A stretch of 32,497 nt of DNA from Maledivibacter sp. (GTDB taxonomy: Bacteria > Bacillota > Clostridia > Peptostreptococcales > Caminicellaceae), in the NCBI GenBank assembly GCA_025210375.1, contig JAOASB010000016.1:1-32497 (forward strand), read 5' to 3'. The notes beneath the pieces were generated by a model. It saw only the letters and a program-made list of their open reading frames with translations. It was not told the origin of the DNA and ran no database searches. A program made the position numbers and the translations under genes. Positions 8,039 to 16,703 of this stretch are shown piece by piece (position 1 is the stretch's first letter; each line of letters starts with the position of its first letter).

Positions 8039-10393
8039 TTAAGCATTATATGTTCCTAAATATCTTCCATTTTCAGGAGGTTCTACATCCTTTACATACA
8101 TCCTAAGCTTTGTATCAAAATAATAAAAATTGCCCTTACTATCCTTCCAGTAGGGCAATTTAGAACTATATTTCTTGATTATGTCTTTTACTCCTTTTAT
8201 ATGTTTTTTCTCAATAACCAACCTATTGTTTTTTTCATCCTTCTTGCTTCCTGGTACAATAGCATAGGGCATATATCTTTCAACCTCTTCATATACACCA
8301 TTATAAAATTCTTTGTTAGATAGGTCTATGTGCACATAATCACTTACCCTAAGGAAATCTTCAGATTGTCCTATATATGTAATATCATCAAGAAATTTAT
8401 CCTTTGCTTTGTTATCAAGCCATATCAAATCTTCTTGCTTATGTTTTAGTCCGGTACTTTTAATATCCTTTACAATACTTTCTCTATGGTCCTTAGATTC
8501 CAAATTAAAATCAAAGGTACTATTGTCTTCAAGATGAAATTTTTCTATAAATTTCTTTCCGGATTCAATTTTATGTTCAATCTGTTTATAGTCAGCTTCT
8601 TTAAAGAATATATCAGTACCAACTTTATTATAGTCGATCCCCCATATATCAAATATTTTTTCAGCATGGGAATTTTCCTCTGACTTTATCAAAATAGTTC
8701 CATTTGGCATCCTTTGAATACCTTTTTCTGTAAACATTTTAAAGTCATATACTAAAGTTTTGAGTGCCTTTATTTCTTCTTCTGGGATACTTAAGTTATA
8801 TACATCCTTATGACTTAAATGTTTTGAATTGATACGTTCCATAACATCATCAATATGTTTTAAATTTTTATTTATAAGCACTCCTTCGCTACCGGAAAGA
8901 TTAAATTTTTCCATATGTTTATCTGTATAAACTTTCTTTATCACTTCTTCTACTCTATTTATACTGCTATCATTAATGAGTAACTTCCCATCTTCAACAG
9001 CTATTACAGATTCTGATAACCCTTCTTTTTTGAGTGCCTTTTCCAGGGCTATTTCACTAATCCCTACGGAAGATACTTCTTGTAGCATTTCTAGCTGTTC
9101 TTTATCAGGTCCCATGGAAAAATCCTTTACTATTTTTTCCCTTCTAGCTCTATCTAAAGCCGCTAACTTATACTGCTGTCTTGCCTCGGCTAGCCTATCC
9201 TTTGTTGATCCTGTAAATTCTCCCGATAACTTTTCACCAGCTATTTTTATATGTTCAGCTCCAGTTACTTCCATTTGACCACCTTTAGTCTCAAGTCCGT
9301 CTATTCCAAATCGATTACCTAATGTGTTAAAACCTCCTCCGGTTTTCTTTATTATCTCTCCATAATGTTTTTGAGCTTCAACTCCGGCAAGGGTGAATGG
9401 TTGTTTTACTGCCTTGATCACCCATATAAACCATACCCATATTGCCCCTACTAAAGCTAAAGTAAAAATAATACATGCTATAGTTTGTCTTCCTAGTCCT
9501 TCAAACTCACTTGCACGGTTTACATATACTGAAAATAACCAAGCTAAGTCAAATATATAGGAAAGTGCCAATGATCTTACATAAAGATTTATATATCCTA
9601 TAGCAGGGCTTAGGTTTCCAGTAAAGCTACAGGCCGAGAACCAAAATGGTGAACCAGCACCAAGTAGTCCCAATACTCCATATCGGATATATCCAAATAA
9701 ACCTATTAGCCAATTAATAGACATGGCCCAAACCATTGTTAAAAAACCTGATCCCCCTCTTTTTCTTGAGAAGGTCTGATACATTTTGGCCTTTTTATCG
9801 GTAAGGTCCCCTCCAAAGGCAAGTTTTAAAAGGGATTTACTAGTAAAACTATGGAATCCTACTTCTTCAGGATCTAGATCCTCTTGTAGTATAGCTGCCT
9901 TGTTTTCTTCCCTAAAGTACTCTGTAACTAAAGTCTCCCTTACCATTGCATTTGTCATCATATTCGATCCGTCAATTATTCGATCCGTTATATAAAGGGA
10001 AAAGTATGAACATATAAGGGCAACAACCAGGGCCTTAATCAGCTCTCCCGTAGGAATTCTTTTTCCTAGAAACGTCATGACTATGGTTATTCCCATACCA
10101 ATAACAGCTAGAATTATGGCGAGTATGTAATTATTCCACCAAAGTTTTTGAATCCACTCAAAATTAATAAGTCTTGGGGTTAAAAATACCCATTTACTTA
10201 TAAGACTTGAAGAGTTATTAAATGCATCTTCAAAGGTTTTTCCGATTGTTTTTGACAAGAGTATTTCTAGCCATCCTTCTTCTTCCACATCCTCAGCTTC
10301 TTCCGCCGCATAGGCGGTTATTGGGACCATGTTTACCGATATAAGTCCTATAAGAACCAATAAAATCAATAATCTCTGCCTCTTAAACTTCAT
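8039..10393 (-). CDS. VirB6/TrbL-like polytopic T4SS channel protein with long cytoplasmic tail
   Basis: A 784-residue protein with an N-terminal signal-like hydrophobic segment (5-28, possible cleavage after AYA). About five further membrane segments follow (roughly 88-109, 117-136, 217-246, 268-291, 303-327), then about 450 charged residues without membrane segments. The W-rich region around 315-325 and the polytopic core are typical of the VirB6-like inner-membrane channel of Gram-positive conjugation systems. The tail contains no motif I can name and may bind the ATPases or DNA. It lies between VirB8-like and VirB3-like genes in the usual order. RBS GGGGAGG precedes the ATG. Confidence 0.7.
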   Translation of the reverse strand: MKFKRQRLLILLVLIGLISVNMVPITAYAAEEAEDVEEEGWLEILLSKTIGKTFEDAFNNSSSLISKWVFLTPRLINFEWIQKLWWNNYILAIILAVIGMGITIVMTFLGKRIPTGELIKALVVALICSYFSLYITDRIIDGSNMMTNAMVRETLVTEYFREENKAAILQEDLDPEEVGFHSFTSKSLLKLAFGGDLTDKKAKMYQTFSRKRGGSGFLTMVWAMSINWLIGLFGYIRYGVLGLLGAGSPFWFSACSFTGNLSPAIGYINLYVRSLALSYIFDLAWLFSVYVNRASEFEGLGRQTIACIIFTLALVGAIWVWFIWVIKAVKQPFTLAGVEAQKHYGEIIKKTGGGFNTLGNRFGIDGLETKGGQMEVTGAEHIKIAGEKLSGEFTGSTKDRLAEARQQYKLAALDRARREKIVKDFSMGPDKEQLEMLQEVSSVGISEIALEKALKKEGLSESVIAVEDGKLLINDSSINRVEEVIKKVYTDKHMEKFNLSGSEGVLINKNLKHIDDVMERINSKHLSHKDVYNLSIPEEEIKALKTLVYDFKMFTEKGIQRMPNGTILIKSEENSHAEKIFDIWGIDYNKVGTDIFFKEADYKQIEHKIESGKKFIEKFHLEDNSTFDFNLESKDHRESIVKDIKSTGLKHKQEDLIWLDNKAKDKFLDDITYIGQSEDFLRVSDYVHIDLSNKEFYNGVYEEVERYMPYAIVPGSKKDEKNNRLVIEKKHIKGVKDIIKKYSSKLPYWKDSKGNFYYFDTKLRMYVKDVEPPENGRYLGTYNA

Positions 10394-10406
10394 ATTCTTA
10401 CCTCCC

Positions 10407-11054
10407 CTACATAGTTTCTAAAAAGACGTTAAATACATCCTTTGTTATATTATCAATTTCCAAAATATCTTCTATTACTCTTATCTTGAAAACCCTAGCA
10501 CTTCCTTCAAATTCAACCTTTAGGTTAAATTTAGTTGCATTATCAATGGATTTTATAGTATTGAGATCTATACTACAGCCTTTTATTTTAAAGTTGTTTA
10601 TTGTTTTTATTTCCTTTAATAGCCTTTCAAACTTTTCAAGGGTATCACAGGAAAATCTATTTGCAATTTCCATTTCATTCTCCTGGTAGAATTCTTTTGC
10701 CTTATTTTCTTCAAGCTTTTTAAATCTAGGTATCCATATAAGCAAAGCTTCGTTTATCCTTTCCTTTATGATTTTTTGCTTTTCAAAATTATAATAGTTA
10801 TAAAGCTCATGGGAACCGTCGATAAATATTTCATTTATTTCTATTCCTCCCGATAGCTCCCGATGCTTTTGGTACTTTTCATCTTCTTCCTGAATTTTTG
10901 AATGATCTTGAAACTTCTTTATTTTAGTTATTTTATCTACATCGTCTTTAGTTTCATTAATCACATTTATTTTGTAATTAATGCTTGCGTAAATAAAAAA
11001 CAGTGCTGTTAACACTGCTAATACAATAATTAAATATACTTTTTTATTCTTCAT
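10407..11054 (-). CDS. Single-pass membrane protein, VirB8/TcpC-like candidate
   Basis: A 215-residue protein with one N-terminal membrane anchor (about 6-25) and an extracytoplasmic part. The part from about residue 85 (EKQKIIKERINEALLIWIPRF) to the end has alternating helix then strands, as in the NTF2-like fold of VirB8, TraM and TcpC. These proteins scaffold the channel outside the membrane. There is no strong sequence motif, so the call rests on topology, size and position between the peptidase and VirB6-like genes, with 13- and 20-base spacers. A lipoprotein motif is absent. RBS AAAGGGAG precedes the ATG. Confidence 0.5.
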   Translation of the reverse strand: MKNKKVYLIIVLAVLTALFFIYASINYKINVINETKDDVDKITKIKKFQDHSKIQEEDEKYQKHRELSGGIEINEIFIDGSHELYNYYNFEKQKIIKERINEALLIWIPRFKKLEENKAKEFYQENEMEIANRFSCDTLEKFERLLKEIKTINNFKIKGCSIDLNTIKSIDNATKFNLKVEFEGSARVFKIRVIEDILEIDNITKDVFNVFLETM

Positions 11055-11074
11055 AACGGCTCCCTTTCCTATTC

Positions 11075-12832
11075 CTATGGATTTTTAAAGGTCCAAAACT
11101 GCTTTGCTTCATTTAGAATTATTCTAAAGTCCCAGGGCCTATTTTTTATATTAAATGGATCATAGGGATCATTTACTATTACATGACCATTCTCATCAAT
11201 CCCAGCTAAAACTATAAAGTGCCCCTTTGATGTAAAGTGCCCAGGACCCATACTAGCTATTGCAGGGTTTCCCTCCTTGAGTTCATCTAAAACCCTTTGA
11301 TAATCCTTTGTAGAATACTGATTAGATCTTATGTTATATTCATTAGCTATTATTCTAAAAAATCTCCATGTCGTCCCTTTAGGATCTTTGCATCCATTTT
11401 CAACTGAAATTCTAGCTGCATCTACTGGTGTTACTATATCCTTTGTTAAACCAGTTATAACCATACTTGCTGAAGTTGGACCGCATCCTCCACGACCTAT
11501 TGTAGAATCTCCATATCTTATTTTTGACCATCTTGAGTCAATCTGTGAAAATCTTGGAATTGGAAGTAGTAGCTCTGAAGGTTCTATAACAATATCTCCT
11601 ATAAATCCAAAAACTGGATTTTTAAGTTCGCTTACTATTTTCAAATGATCATCCAAATATTGGTCTATATAATTTTCCCTCATACCAGCCGCTATATAGT
11701 ATCCTCCTGGATAAAGGGACACCGTTTCTCTGAAATCATCGGCATTCTCTTCCCCTATTCCAACATTGTCCAGAAACTGAGCAAATACTATAGAATTGTC
11801 TTCTTCTAAAACTTCCTCAATCTCTATTTTGTCATAGCTTTTATATTTTTTGATTTTTGTTATTGTCTTTTTAGTAGCATTTCCACTGTCATCATAGTCC
11901 CTATCAATGTTTTTGTCCTCAGCTATAAGCTGATCGAAAACTTGATGTCTTGTATATTTATAGTTTATCTTTTTAAGGGGAGTTATTATCTCTTTTATCT
12001 TTAGAGAAGGCTCTACCTTTGTGATATATCTCTTTACTTTCTTACTTGTACCTGTAGATTTCCATCCTTTTTGTGTCTTTTTATAATGTTTTCTTTCAAT
12101 TATTGTTTTTTCATCCTCAATTGAGTCATATCTATTTGCCCCTACGGGTTCTTTTGACCCTATAGCATAGAATTTATAATTTAAATCGTCATAGGGCACT
12201 GTGGAGTCCCTATTTATATTAATTTTATGATTAGCCTTATCTTTATTTATAAAACTATTTGGCTGTTCAAAGAATTTAAATTTTATCTCCTTAAAGTATT
12301 CATAGGTATATGTAGGTAGTAAACTTTTCAATGTATAGTCCATCTTATCTTGCATCAAATAAAAATCCGTAGCACTTATTATTTGCCACGGAACCCTATA
12401 ATCATATTCTATTTCCTTAAGATCAACTTCACCTTCTACCACTTCCTTTTTACTCAAGCTAAAATTATTAGTTTCTTTCTTTAACTTTATTTTCTGTATA
12501 TTATGTTTGAATTTTTGCTGAGAATATGTTTCTTTTTCCCTTTCAAGGGCTTTTTTTATATCCTCTAGATATATTGGATAGTTATTAATTTTAAATATAT
12601 CCTCCTGCATTTCATCGATAAGACCTTCGAGATCCTCCGATGCGATATCCACTCCCATTTCTATGCTTGAATCAGTATTCTTCTTTTTAAACATATCCAT
12701 GAATATCATTTTAACTTTATATATACCTATTATTGGTATGAGCATGGACCATAGGAGTGCTATAATAACTGCTATTACCCCTATTACCATAAATCTTTTT
12801 CTATATTTTTTTATTATCTTTAATAGGCTCAT
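11075..12832 (-). CDS. Membrane-anchored C39-like cysteine peptidase (VirB1-type wall-opening role)
   Basis: A 585-residue protein with an N-terminal anchor (about 14-35), a roughly 390-residue extracellular stalk, and a C-terminal C39-family papain-like domain from about 424. C450 in GGCGPTSAS, H538 in KGHFIVLAG and D555 in VNDPYDP form the expected Cys-His-Asp triad. Gram-positive conjugation loci usually encode a wall hydrolase (NlpC/P60, CHAP or lysozyme-like) to let the channel through peptidoglycan; here a C39-like domain occupies that position. Cleavage of a peptide substrate is the alternative. The stalk has no recognised domain. It is the second gene of the T4SS operon, 11 bases after the GGDEF gene. 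RBS AAGGGGTGA supports the start. Confidence 0.72.
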   Translation of the reverse strand: MSLLKIIKKYRKRFMVIGVIAVIIALLWSMLIPIIGIYKVKMIFMDMFKKKNTDSSIEMGVDIASEDLEGLIDEMQEDIFKINNYPIYLEDIKKALEREKETYSQQKFKHNIQKIKLKKETNNFSLSKKEVVEGEVDLKEIEYDYRVPWQIISATDFYLMQDKMDYTLKSLLPTYTYEYFKEIKFKFFEQPNSFINKDKANHKININRDSTVPYDDLNYKFYAIGSKEPVGANRYDSIEDEKTIIERKHYKKTQKGWKSTGTSKKVKRYITKVEPSLKIKEIITPLKKINYKYTRHQVFDQLIAEDKNIDRDYDDSGNATKKTITKIKKYKSYDKIEIEEVLEEDNSIVFAQFLDNVGIGEENADDFRETVSLYPGGYYIAAGMRENYIDQYLDDHLKIVSELKNPVFGFIGDIVIEPSELLLPIPRFSQIDSRWSKIRYGDSTIGRGGCGPTSASMVITGLTKDIVTPVDAARISVENGCKDPKGTTWRFFRIIANEYNIRSNQYSTKDYQRVLDELKEGNPAIASMGPGHFTSKGHFIVLAGIDENGHVIVNDPYDPFNIKNRPWDFRIILNEAKQFWTFKNP

Positions 12833-12843
12833 AAAATCACCCC

Positions 12844-13917
12844 TTATATGTATGCTACCCTGTTTTTACCTTCTTTTTTTGCAACATATAAAAGATCGTC
12901 GGCTTTTTTAATTAGCTTTTGTGGATTTATATCTTCATTCGCAAAATCATTTGGATATGTTACAAGGCCAAAGCTGGATGTTACTTTTATAATCTTTTCT
13001 TCAATTTCAATTTCAATACTTTCAAGTTCTTTTCTTATATTTTCTATTCTTTCTATAACCAGCTCCTTATTCATCCTAGGAATACAAAATACTATTTCTT
13101 CTCCACCCTGCCTTGCTACCATATCTGCATGCCTAATGTTTTTACTGAAAATATTAGATACTATTTTTAGAACTTCGTCTCCAATGTCATGTCCATGATT
13201 ATTATTAATATTACTGAAATTATCTATGTCTGCATAAACAATGGTCATGGGATAGTTTTCATTGTTTAAATTATCATCTATATATTCAATCAGAAAATCT
13301 CTTTTAGGGATTTGCATTAGTGGATCTAAATAGGCATATAATCCACTATTTATTATGTTTGCTATTTGATCTGCAAGGATTATTATTTGCGCCTCGTCTA
13401 TTTTGTTAATGCTGCAGTTCTCAATTAACCAATATGCTATTACTTCACCGGAGGATAAAAGGGGGAATATATATGTACTTTTAACACTTCGATTCTTTGC
13501 AGTGGGATAGTCAAGATACATATCATCTTCAAAAGCTATACGGGAATTATTCTTGAGCATTTCAATAAAATCCATTTGACTACTATCGAACTCCATTTTA
13601 TGATCTTTTATATTAGCAAGCTGTCTGGCCAAATTGTTGTCTGCTATATTTGTTTCTTTTAATACTAGATCCTTTGTATTTTGATTAATAAAAAAGAAGC
13701 TGCTATAATCCATCTGCAGCTCCTTAATTAATATAGTATTAATATCCTTAAGCACTTTTAATATATTCTTTTCTCTGCTACTTACCTCCATTATTTCTTT
13801 AATAATTTTGTATCTTTTAAGCTCCTTATTTTCTTTTTTAAGCCTATGACTTAGGATTATAAATCTAGTCATAGTTATTATTAATATTATGTTGAAAATC
13901 CATAAAACACTTTCCAT
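12844..13917 (-). CDS. GGDEF diguanylate cyclase with GAF-like sensor, first gene of the T4SS operon
   Basis: A 357-residue protein with one N-terminal membrane segment (about 4-23), a coiled linker, a GAF-like domain (about 50-192), and a GGDEF domain from about 198. The active-site loop reads GGEEI (271-275), a GGEEF variant with Ile in the fifth place. YADIDNF and GHDIGDEVL provide the metal and GTP-binding segments. RHAD at 262-265, exactly five residues before GGEEI, is the RxxD inhibitory site, so synthesis should be feedback-limited by c-di-GMP. Making c-di-GMP from two GTP is expected from these motifs. It heads a tightly spaced operon running through VirB4. RBS AAGGGGAG precedes the ATG. 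Confidence 0.85.
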   Translation of the reverse strand: MESVLWIFNIILIITMTRFIILSHRLKKENKELKRYKIIKEIMEVSSREKNILKVLKDINTILIKELQMDYSSFFFINQNTKDLVLKETNIADNNLARQLANIKDHKMEFDSSQMDFIEMLKNNSRIAFEDDMYLDYPTAKNRSVKSTYIFPLLSSGEVIAYWLIENCSINKIDEAQIIILADQIANIINSGLYAYLDPLMQIPKRDFLIEYIDDNLNNENYPMTIVYADIDNFSNINNNHGHDIGDEVLKIVSNIFSKNIRHADMVARQGGEEIVFCIPRMNKELVIERIENIRKELESIEIEIEEKIIKVTSSFGLVTYPNDFANEDINPQKLIKKADDLLYVAKKEGKNRVAYI

Positions 13918-13945
13918 AGCTTCACTCCCCTTGCATATTTCCCCT

Positions 13946-13973
13946 ATGTTAAATCAAATTCACCTTTTCTCAA
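13946..13973 (-). promoter_or_regulatory. Candidate promoter of the GGDEF-T4SS operon
   Basis: Leftward, TTGAGA (13968-13973) and TAACAT (13946-13951) are 16 bases apart, about 30 bases before the cyclase start. The spacing is acceptable but both boxes are imperfect. The remaining 130 bases up to the next gene hold no other clear signal. Confidence 0.35.
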
Positions 13974-14100
13974 ACATTAAATAAGTGTTTCCGTTTATTA
14001 AAAAATGTAGCAAAAATAAAATTTCTGTTCTTCATTGTCTCTATCAAGAATTTTTTATCGTCTTTCCATGCATCTACTAATTTAGGAATTACTTAAATAA

Positions 14101-14565
14101 TTACTTTACACATACGATATATTTTTTGTCGGGTTTTATTTCAACGTCAAAGCCCTTATTTTTCAAACTATCTATAAACATATCAAATTTTTTAGAATTA
14201 TTAATTACATCAGATACTATGTTCTCATAATTACTTACTTGAAATGTTGCTAATCGATGAATTATATCTCTAAGGTTAAATTCCCCTACATATCTTATTT
14301 GTTTTTTAATCAGCCCTCCTAGTCGTTTTTGAAAACACAATTTTTCTAATAGAGTAGTAAATGTTAAATCCCATATATATTTTCCCATAAATGTATGTAT
14401 AGTGATTTTTAAATCTTCATCTTTTCGCTTTTCATCTAAAATATATGTTGAAATTATATCTGTACTTATATATTCTTCTAGCCTTTCGTCAAATAACTCT
14501 GTTATTATTTGTATTATTTTATTGCGTTCATCGTTAACTTTATTTTGAACATCGGTTTTATTCAT
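14101..14565 (-). CDS. Hypothetical protein preceded by the repeated hairpin element
   Basis: A 154-residue soluble, largely helical charged protein with no signal or membrane segment and no motif I recognise. I chose the ATG at 14563-14565 (MNKTDVQNK) because AAGGAG lies 7 bases upstream. It is the last gene before the T4SS operon, separated from it by about 180 bases. Its 5' region carries copy 1 of the hairpin element and is shared with a divergent small gene on the plus strand. Role unknown. Confidence 0.6.
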   Translation of the reverse strand: MNKTDVQNKVNDERNKIIQIITELFDERLEEYISTDIISTYILDEKRKDEDLKITIHTFMGKYIWDLTFTTLLEKLCFQKRLGGLIKKQIRYVGEFNLRDIIHRLATFQVSNYENIVSDVINNSKKFDMFIDSLKNKGFDVEIKPDKKYIVCVK

Positions 14566-14597
14566 CTTCAGTCTCCTTTCTTTTTTCACCGTCGCAG

Positions 14598-14661
14598 AAC
14601 CTCAATTTTTTGATCGATCGCTAACTTGATTATTTAACGATCAATCAAAAATCTTATAGTT
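14598..14661 (-). repeat. Hairpin element, copy 1
   Basis: This 64-base block is identical to 15707-15770. Its core is an inverted repeat (14607-14620 with 14638-14651) around a 17-base loop. In the gene-sense (minus) transcript the arms pair over 14 bp with one G-U wobble. The core ends 42 bases before the start codon at 14565. The T-first, A-last arms rule out an ordinary terminator on either strand. Confidence 0.85.
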
Positions 14662-14693
14662 TGCGCTGTTTACTCAACCTTTTCACAGGAATC

Positions 14694-14710
14694 TCGACAT
14701 CTATGTCGAA
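14694..14710. promoter_or_regulatory. Palindromic site containing a Spo0A-box sequence
   Basis: TCGACAT-CT-ATGTCGA (14694-14709) is a perfect 7-bp dyad. Its right half extends to TGTCGAA (14704-14710), the consensus Spo0A box; the left half on the other strand reads TGTCGAG. It lies 24 bases before the GTG of the rightward gene and about 130 bases from the divergent gene. Spo0A control is inference from the motif only. Confidence 0.4.
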
Positions 14711-14733
14711 TTATTAATCTTGGAGGTGATTCT

Positions 14734-14925
14734 GTGGATAAGAGAGAGCAAGCAGTCCTATTAGCTTCTTCTATTCTAAAAAGAAGTGCTGATATTGATG
14801 TGAGGTCTAATTTCAAAGATTCAGAAGAAATCTTAATACTCTTTCAGGATGTAAATGACGAAAGAAAACATGAAAAAGCTATAACCTTATCAGCACTTCT
14901 TGAATTAATCGAAAAATCTCTTTGA
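14734..14925 (+). CDS. Small 63-residue hypothetical protein, rightward
   Basis: A short soluble, helical, charged protein starting with GTG and preceded by GGAGGTGA at good spacing (7 bases after GGAGG), one of the best RBS in this block. It is the only complete gene on the plus strand with convincing translation signals. A strong hairpin directly follows its stop. I do not recognise the family. The palindromic Spo0A-box-like site lies just upstream, in its promoter region. Confidence 0.65.
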   Translation: MDKREQAVLLASSILKRSADIDVRSNFKDSEEILILFQDVNDERKHEKAITLSALLELIEKSL

Positions 14926-14926
14926 T

Positions 14927-14957
14927 ACATTTAGGTTAGTATGACTAGCCTAAATGT
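14927..14957. terminator. Hairpin between convergent genes
   Basis: A 14-bp stem (14927-14940 with 14944-14957, one G-T pair) with a 3-base loop starts one base after the rightward gene's stop and ends 27 bases before the end of the DUF2786 gene. No U run follows on either side, so termination efficiency is uncertain. Confidence 0.55.
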
Positions 14958-14984
14958 AAAGTTGGTGTAGTTTATCTTACTATT

Positions 14985-15680
14985 CTAACCACTTTGTAAT
15001 GCCATGAGAGTTTCTTCTGTCCCTTCGGCAATTTTATCTGAAATACTGAAATTTTGTCCATCTTCATGACCTTTAAAATATATATCTTTATGCCCCTTAA
15101 ATTTAATTGCTGTATTTACTGACCCTTCAAATTCTTTTTGTTCGTATTCTTCCACGACTTCTTTGTCCTTGACTAGAACCAGTCCCCATTCTTGATGTTT
15201 CTTTTTCTGTTCCTCAAATTGTTCTCTTAAACCTTCTATAAAACCTATTGCATAGTCATTTCCTAATCCTTTTACGCTTAAACCATCTTTTCTATACTTA
15301 TATTGCAATTTCTTTATAGAATTATCTATGCAGTCAACAGCATATTCTAAAACTATATTACATACTTCAACATCTTCTTCTCTTCCAAAGAATACAATTG
15401 TATTGGTATTCTTAGTTTTAAAGAAGTGATAACAACCAAAATTATCCCCGATAAGTCTTGCTAAATGTGCTTTCCATTTAGCTTTTGTAAATGTTATTTT
15501 ACTCCTTTTTTCTTTTATGATGCTATTATGTATTTTAAAATCTTTAACTTCTTGCATTGATAGTTTATGCTTGATTAGCAACTCTTGGGCTTTTAGCATT
15601 GCTAATTCTGCTTCATGTTCATTACAACTTTCACTTAATGCAAGAAGTTTTTGTACTTTTTCTACTATCTTTACATTCAT
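14985..15680 (-). CDS. DUF2786-domain protein (phage/mobile-element associated)
   Basis: A 231-residue soluble protein. Residues 5-40 (KVQKLLALSES through LLIKHKLS) match the DUF2786 pattern found in phage and mobile-element proteins; the middle part with FGREEDVEVCNIVLEYA and YRKDGLSVKGLGNDYAIGF fits the usual C-terminal companion. The function of the family is unknown. I chose ATG 15678-15680 with AAGGTGA upstream; a GTG 18 bases earlier is possible. Copy 2 of the hairpin element lies 36 bases before this start, in the 80-base gap after the AP2 gene, suggesting shared control with the genes at 14.1 and 17.5 kb. Confidence 0.75.
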   Translation of the reverse strand: MNVKIVEKVQKLLALSESCNEHEAELAMLKAQELLIKHKLSMQEVKDFKIHNSIIKEKRSKITFTKAKWKAHLARLIGDNFGCYHFFKTKNTNTIVFFGREEDVEVCNIVLEYAVDCIDNSIKKLQYKYRKDGLSVKGLGNDYAIGFIEGLREQFEEQKKKHQEWGLVLVKDKEVVEEYEQKEFEGSVNTAIKFKGHKDIYFKGHEDGQNFSISDKIAEGTEETLMALQSG

Positions 15681-15706
15681 TCTTTCACCTTCTTTCACCG
15701 TCTCTA

Positions 15707-15770
15707 AACCTCAATTTTTTGATCGATCGCTAACTTGATTATTTAACGATCAATCAAAAATCTTATAGTT
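15707..15770 (-). repeat. Hairpin element, copy 2
   Basis: All 64 bases are identical to copy 1 (14598-14661); similarity continues gene-ward about 13 more bases with three mismatches. The core inverted repeat is 15716-15729 with 15747-15760, again around a 17-base loop, ending 36 bases before the DUF2786 start. Confidence 0.85.
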
Positions 15771-15778
15771 AGTCCTGG

Positions 15779-16471
15779 TCATTTTTTTCTATTGTTGTAC
15801 CATTCTAAAAATTTCCCATGCAGTTCCTTTTCTGCATCTTTCCGTAACCCTGCTGCTTCTTCTGCTGTATCTTTACTCCCTAGAAAGTATCTTTTCCCTT
15901 GGAACTCTATTTGTGCCGTATATTTCCCATCCTTTTTTCTTAAATATACTCCCTTATACCCGGTTGTATTATTCTTATTAAGCTTATTGTTGTTAATGGC
16001 ATTTAATCTAGTTCCAGCTACACAATTTTTCTCTTTAAATTCAAACATGTTTCTTGCTGCATTTTCTTTAGCTAATTCCCTATTTAAACAACCGCAACTT
16101 AGAGTATTTCCACTGATTAAATTGCTTACGCTTACATACACATCATTTCCACATTTACATTTACATTTCCAAATCACGCTTCCATGTCGTCTTTCCATAG
16201 TCGGCTCTATTGCTGTAAGCCTACCAAATTTTTGACTAGTAATATCCTTTGTTTGTCTAATCTTATTTCTTTTTACCACCTTTTCTGCCTTTAAGCAGCC
16301 GCAACTTTGAACATGCCCTTGCTCTAAGTTAGCTCTACTAGCATATACTTCCTTGTTTCCACAGTCGCACTCACATTTCCAAACTACACCCCCTTGTTGC
16401 CTTTTCGTAGTTGGTTCTATAGCTGTTAATCTACCGTACTTACGACCTGTAATATCTTTTATTCTAGTCAT
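15779..16471 (-). CDS. AP2-domain protein with two Cys-rich zinc-ribbon-like repeats
   Basis: A 230-residue protein. Its first 130 residues are a tandem duplication: each unit has DITxxKxGRLTAIEPT, then WKCxCxCGN, then SCGCL about 20 residues later, a Cys pattern suited to bind zinc. The C-terminal third is an AP2/ERF-like DNA-binding domain (GYKGVYLRKKDGKYTAQIEF, then KRYFLGSKDTAEEAA). AP2 domains in bacteria and phages are typical of HNH homing endonucleases, but no HNH catalytic motif is visible here, so this looks like a DNA-binding protein or a nuclease-less relative. ATG 16469-16471 has AAGG at 9 bases; the start overlaps the upstream gene's end by 8 bases. Confidence 0.78.
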   Translation of the reverse strand: MTRIKDITGRKYGRLTAIEPTTKRQQGGVVWKCECDCGNKEVYASRANLEQGHVQSCGCLKAEKVVKRNKIRQTKDITSQKFGRLTAIEPTMERRHGSVIWKCKCKCGNDVYVSVSNLISGNTLSCGCLNRELAKENAARNMFEFKEKNCVAGTRLNAINNNKLNKNNTTGYKGVYLRKKDGKYTAQIEFQGKRYFLGSKDTAEEAAGLRKDAEKELHGKFLEWYNNRKK

Positions 16472-16670
16472 TATCATTTTCCTTCTTCTTCGGTAATAAC
16501 TCTAATAATTTATCTTCTTTTACTATCCAAGGCTTTCCTTTGCCACCTATCTGTTCTTTATATTCATTGCAAAGTTTTTTAACAATTCTTTGTGTATTCC
16601 CTTGATCTAATCCGTACTTTTCACAGAAATCTTTTAATGGAATCCATCCTTTTTTTAAGCACTTATACAT
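16464..16670 (-). CDS. Small winged-helix/excisionase-like hypothetical protein
   Basis: A 68-residue basic protein. WIPLKDFCEKYGLDQGNTQ reads like the helix-turn-helix of small DNA-binding or excisionase-type proteins, and GKPWIVKEDKLLELL like the following wing and strand. It overlaps the AP2 gene, so the two are probably translated together. RBS AAAGGA lies about 10 bases before the ATG. The HTH call is by eye only. Confidence 0.5.
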   Translation of the reverse strand: MYKCLKKGWIPLKDFCEKYGLDQGNTQRIVKKLCNEYKEQIGGKGKPWIVKEDKLLELLPKKKENDND

Positions 16671-16703
16671 TGTGACAATCCTTTCCTTAATGGATTTAAG
16701 AAC

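Noticed and set aside
10407..11054. Lipoprotein
   Set aside because: The hydrophobic N-terminus has no lipobox Cys; it is a plain membrane anchor.
13970..14090. Short leftward open frame (about 40 codons) between the 154-residue gene and the GGDEF gene
   Set aside because: No start codon with a ribosome binding site; it begins right after a stop and matches no family. It may be a gene remnant but cannot be supported.
14598..14661. Hairpin element as an intrinsic terminator
   Set aside because: The arms run T-first, A-last on both strands, so no U tail follows the stem in either direction.
15792..16235. Rightward 147-codon frame opposite the AP2 gene
   Set aside because: Shadow of the Cys-rich AP2 reading frame, which has recognisable domains.
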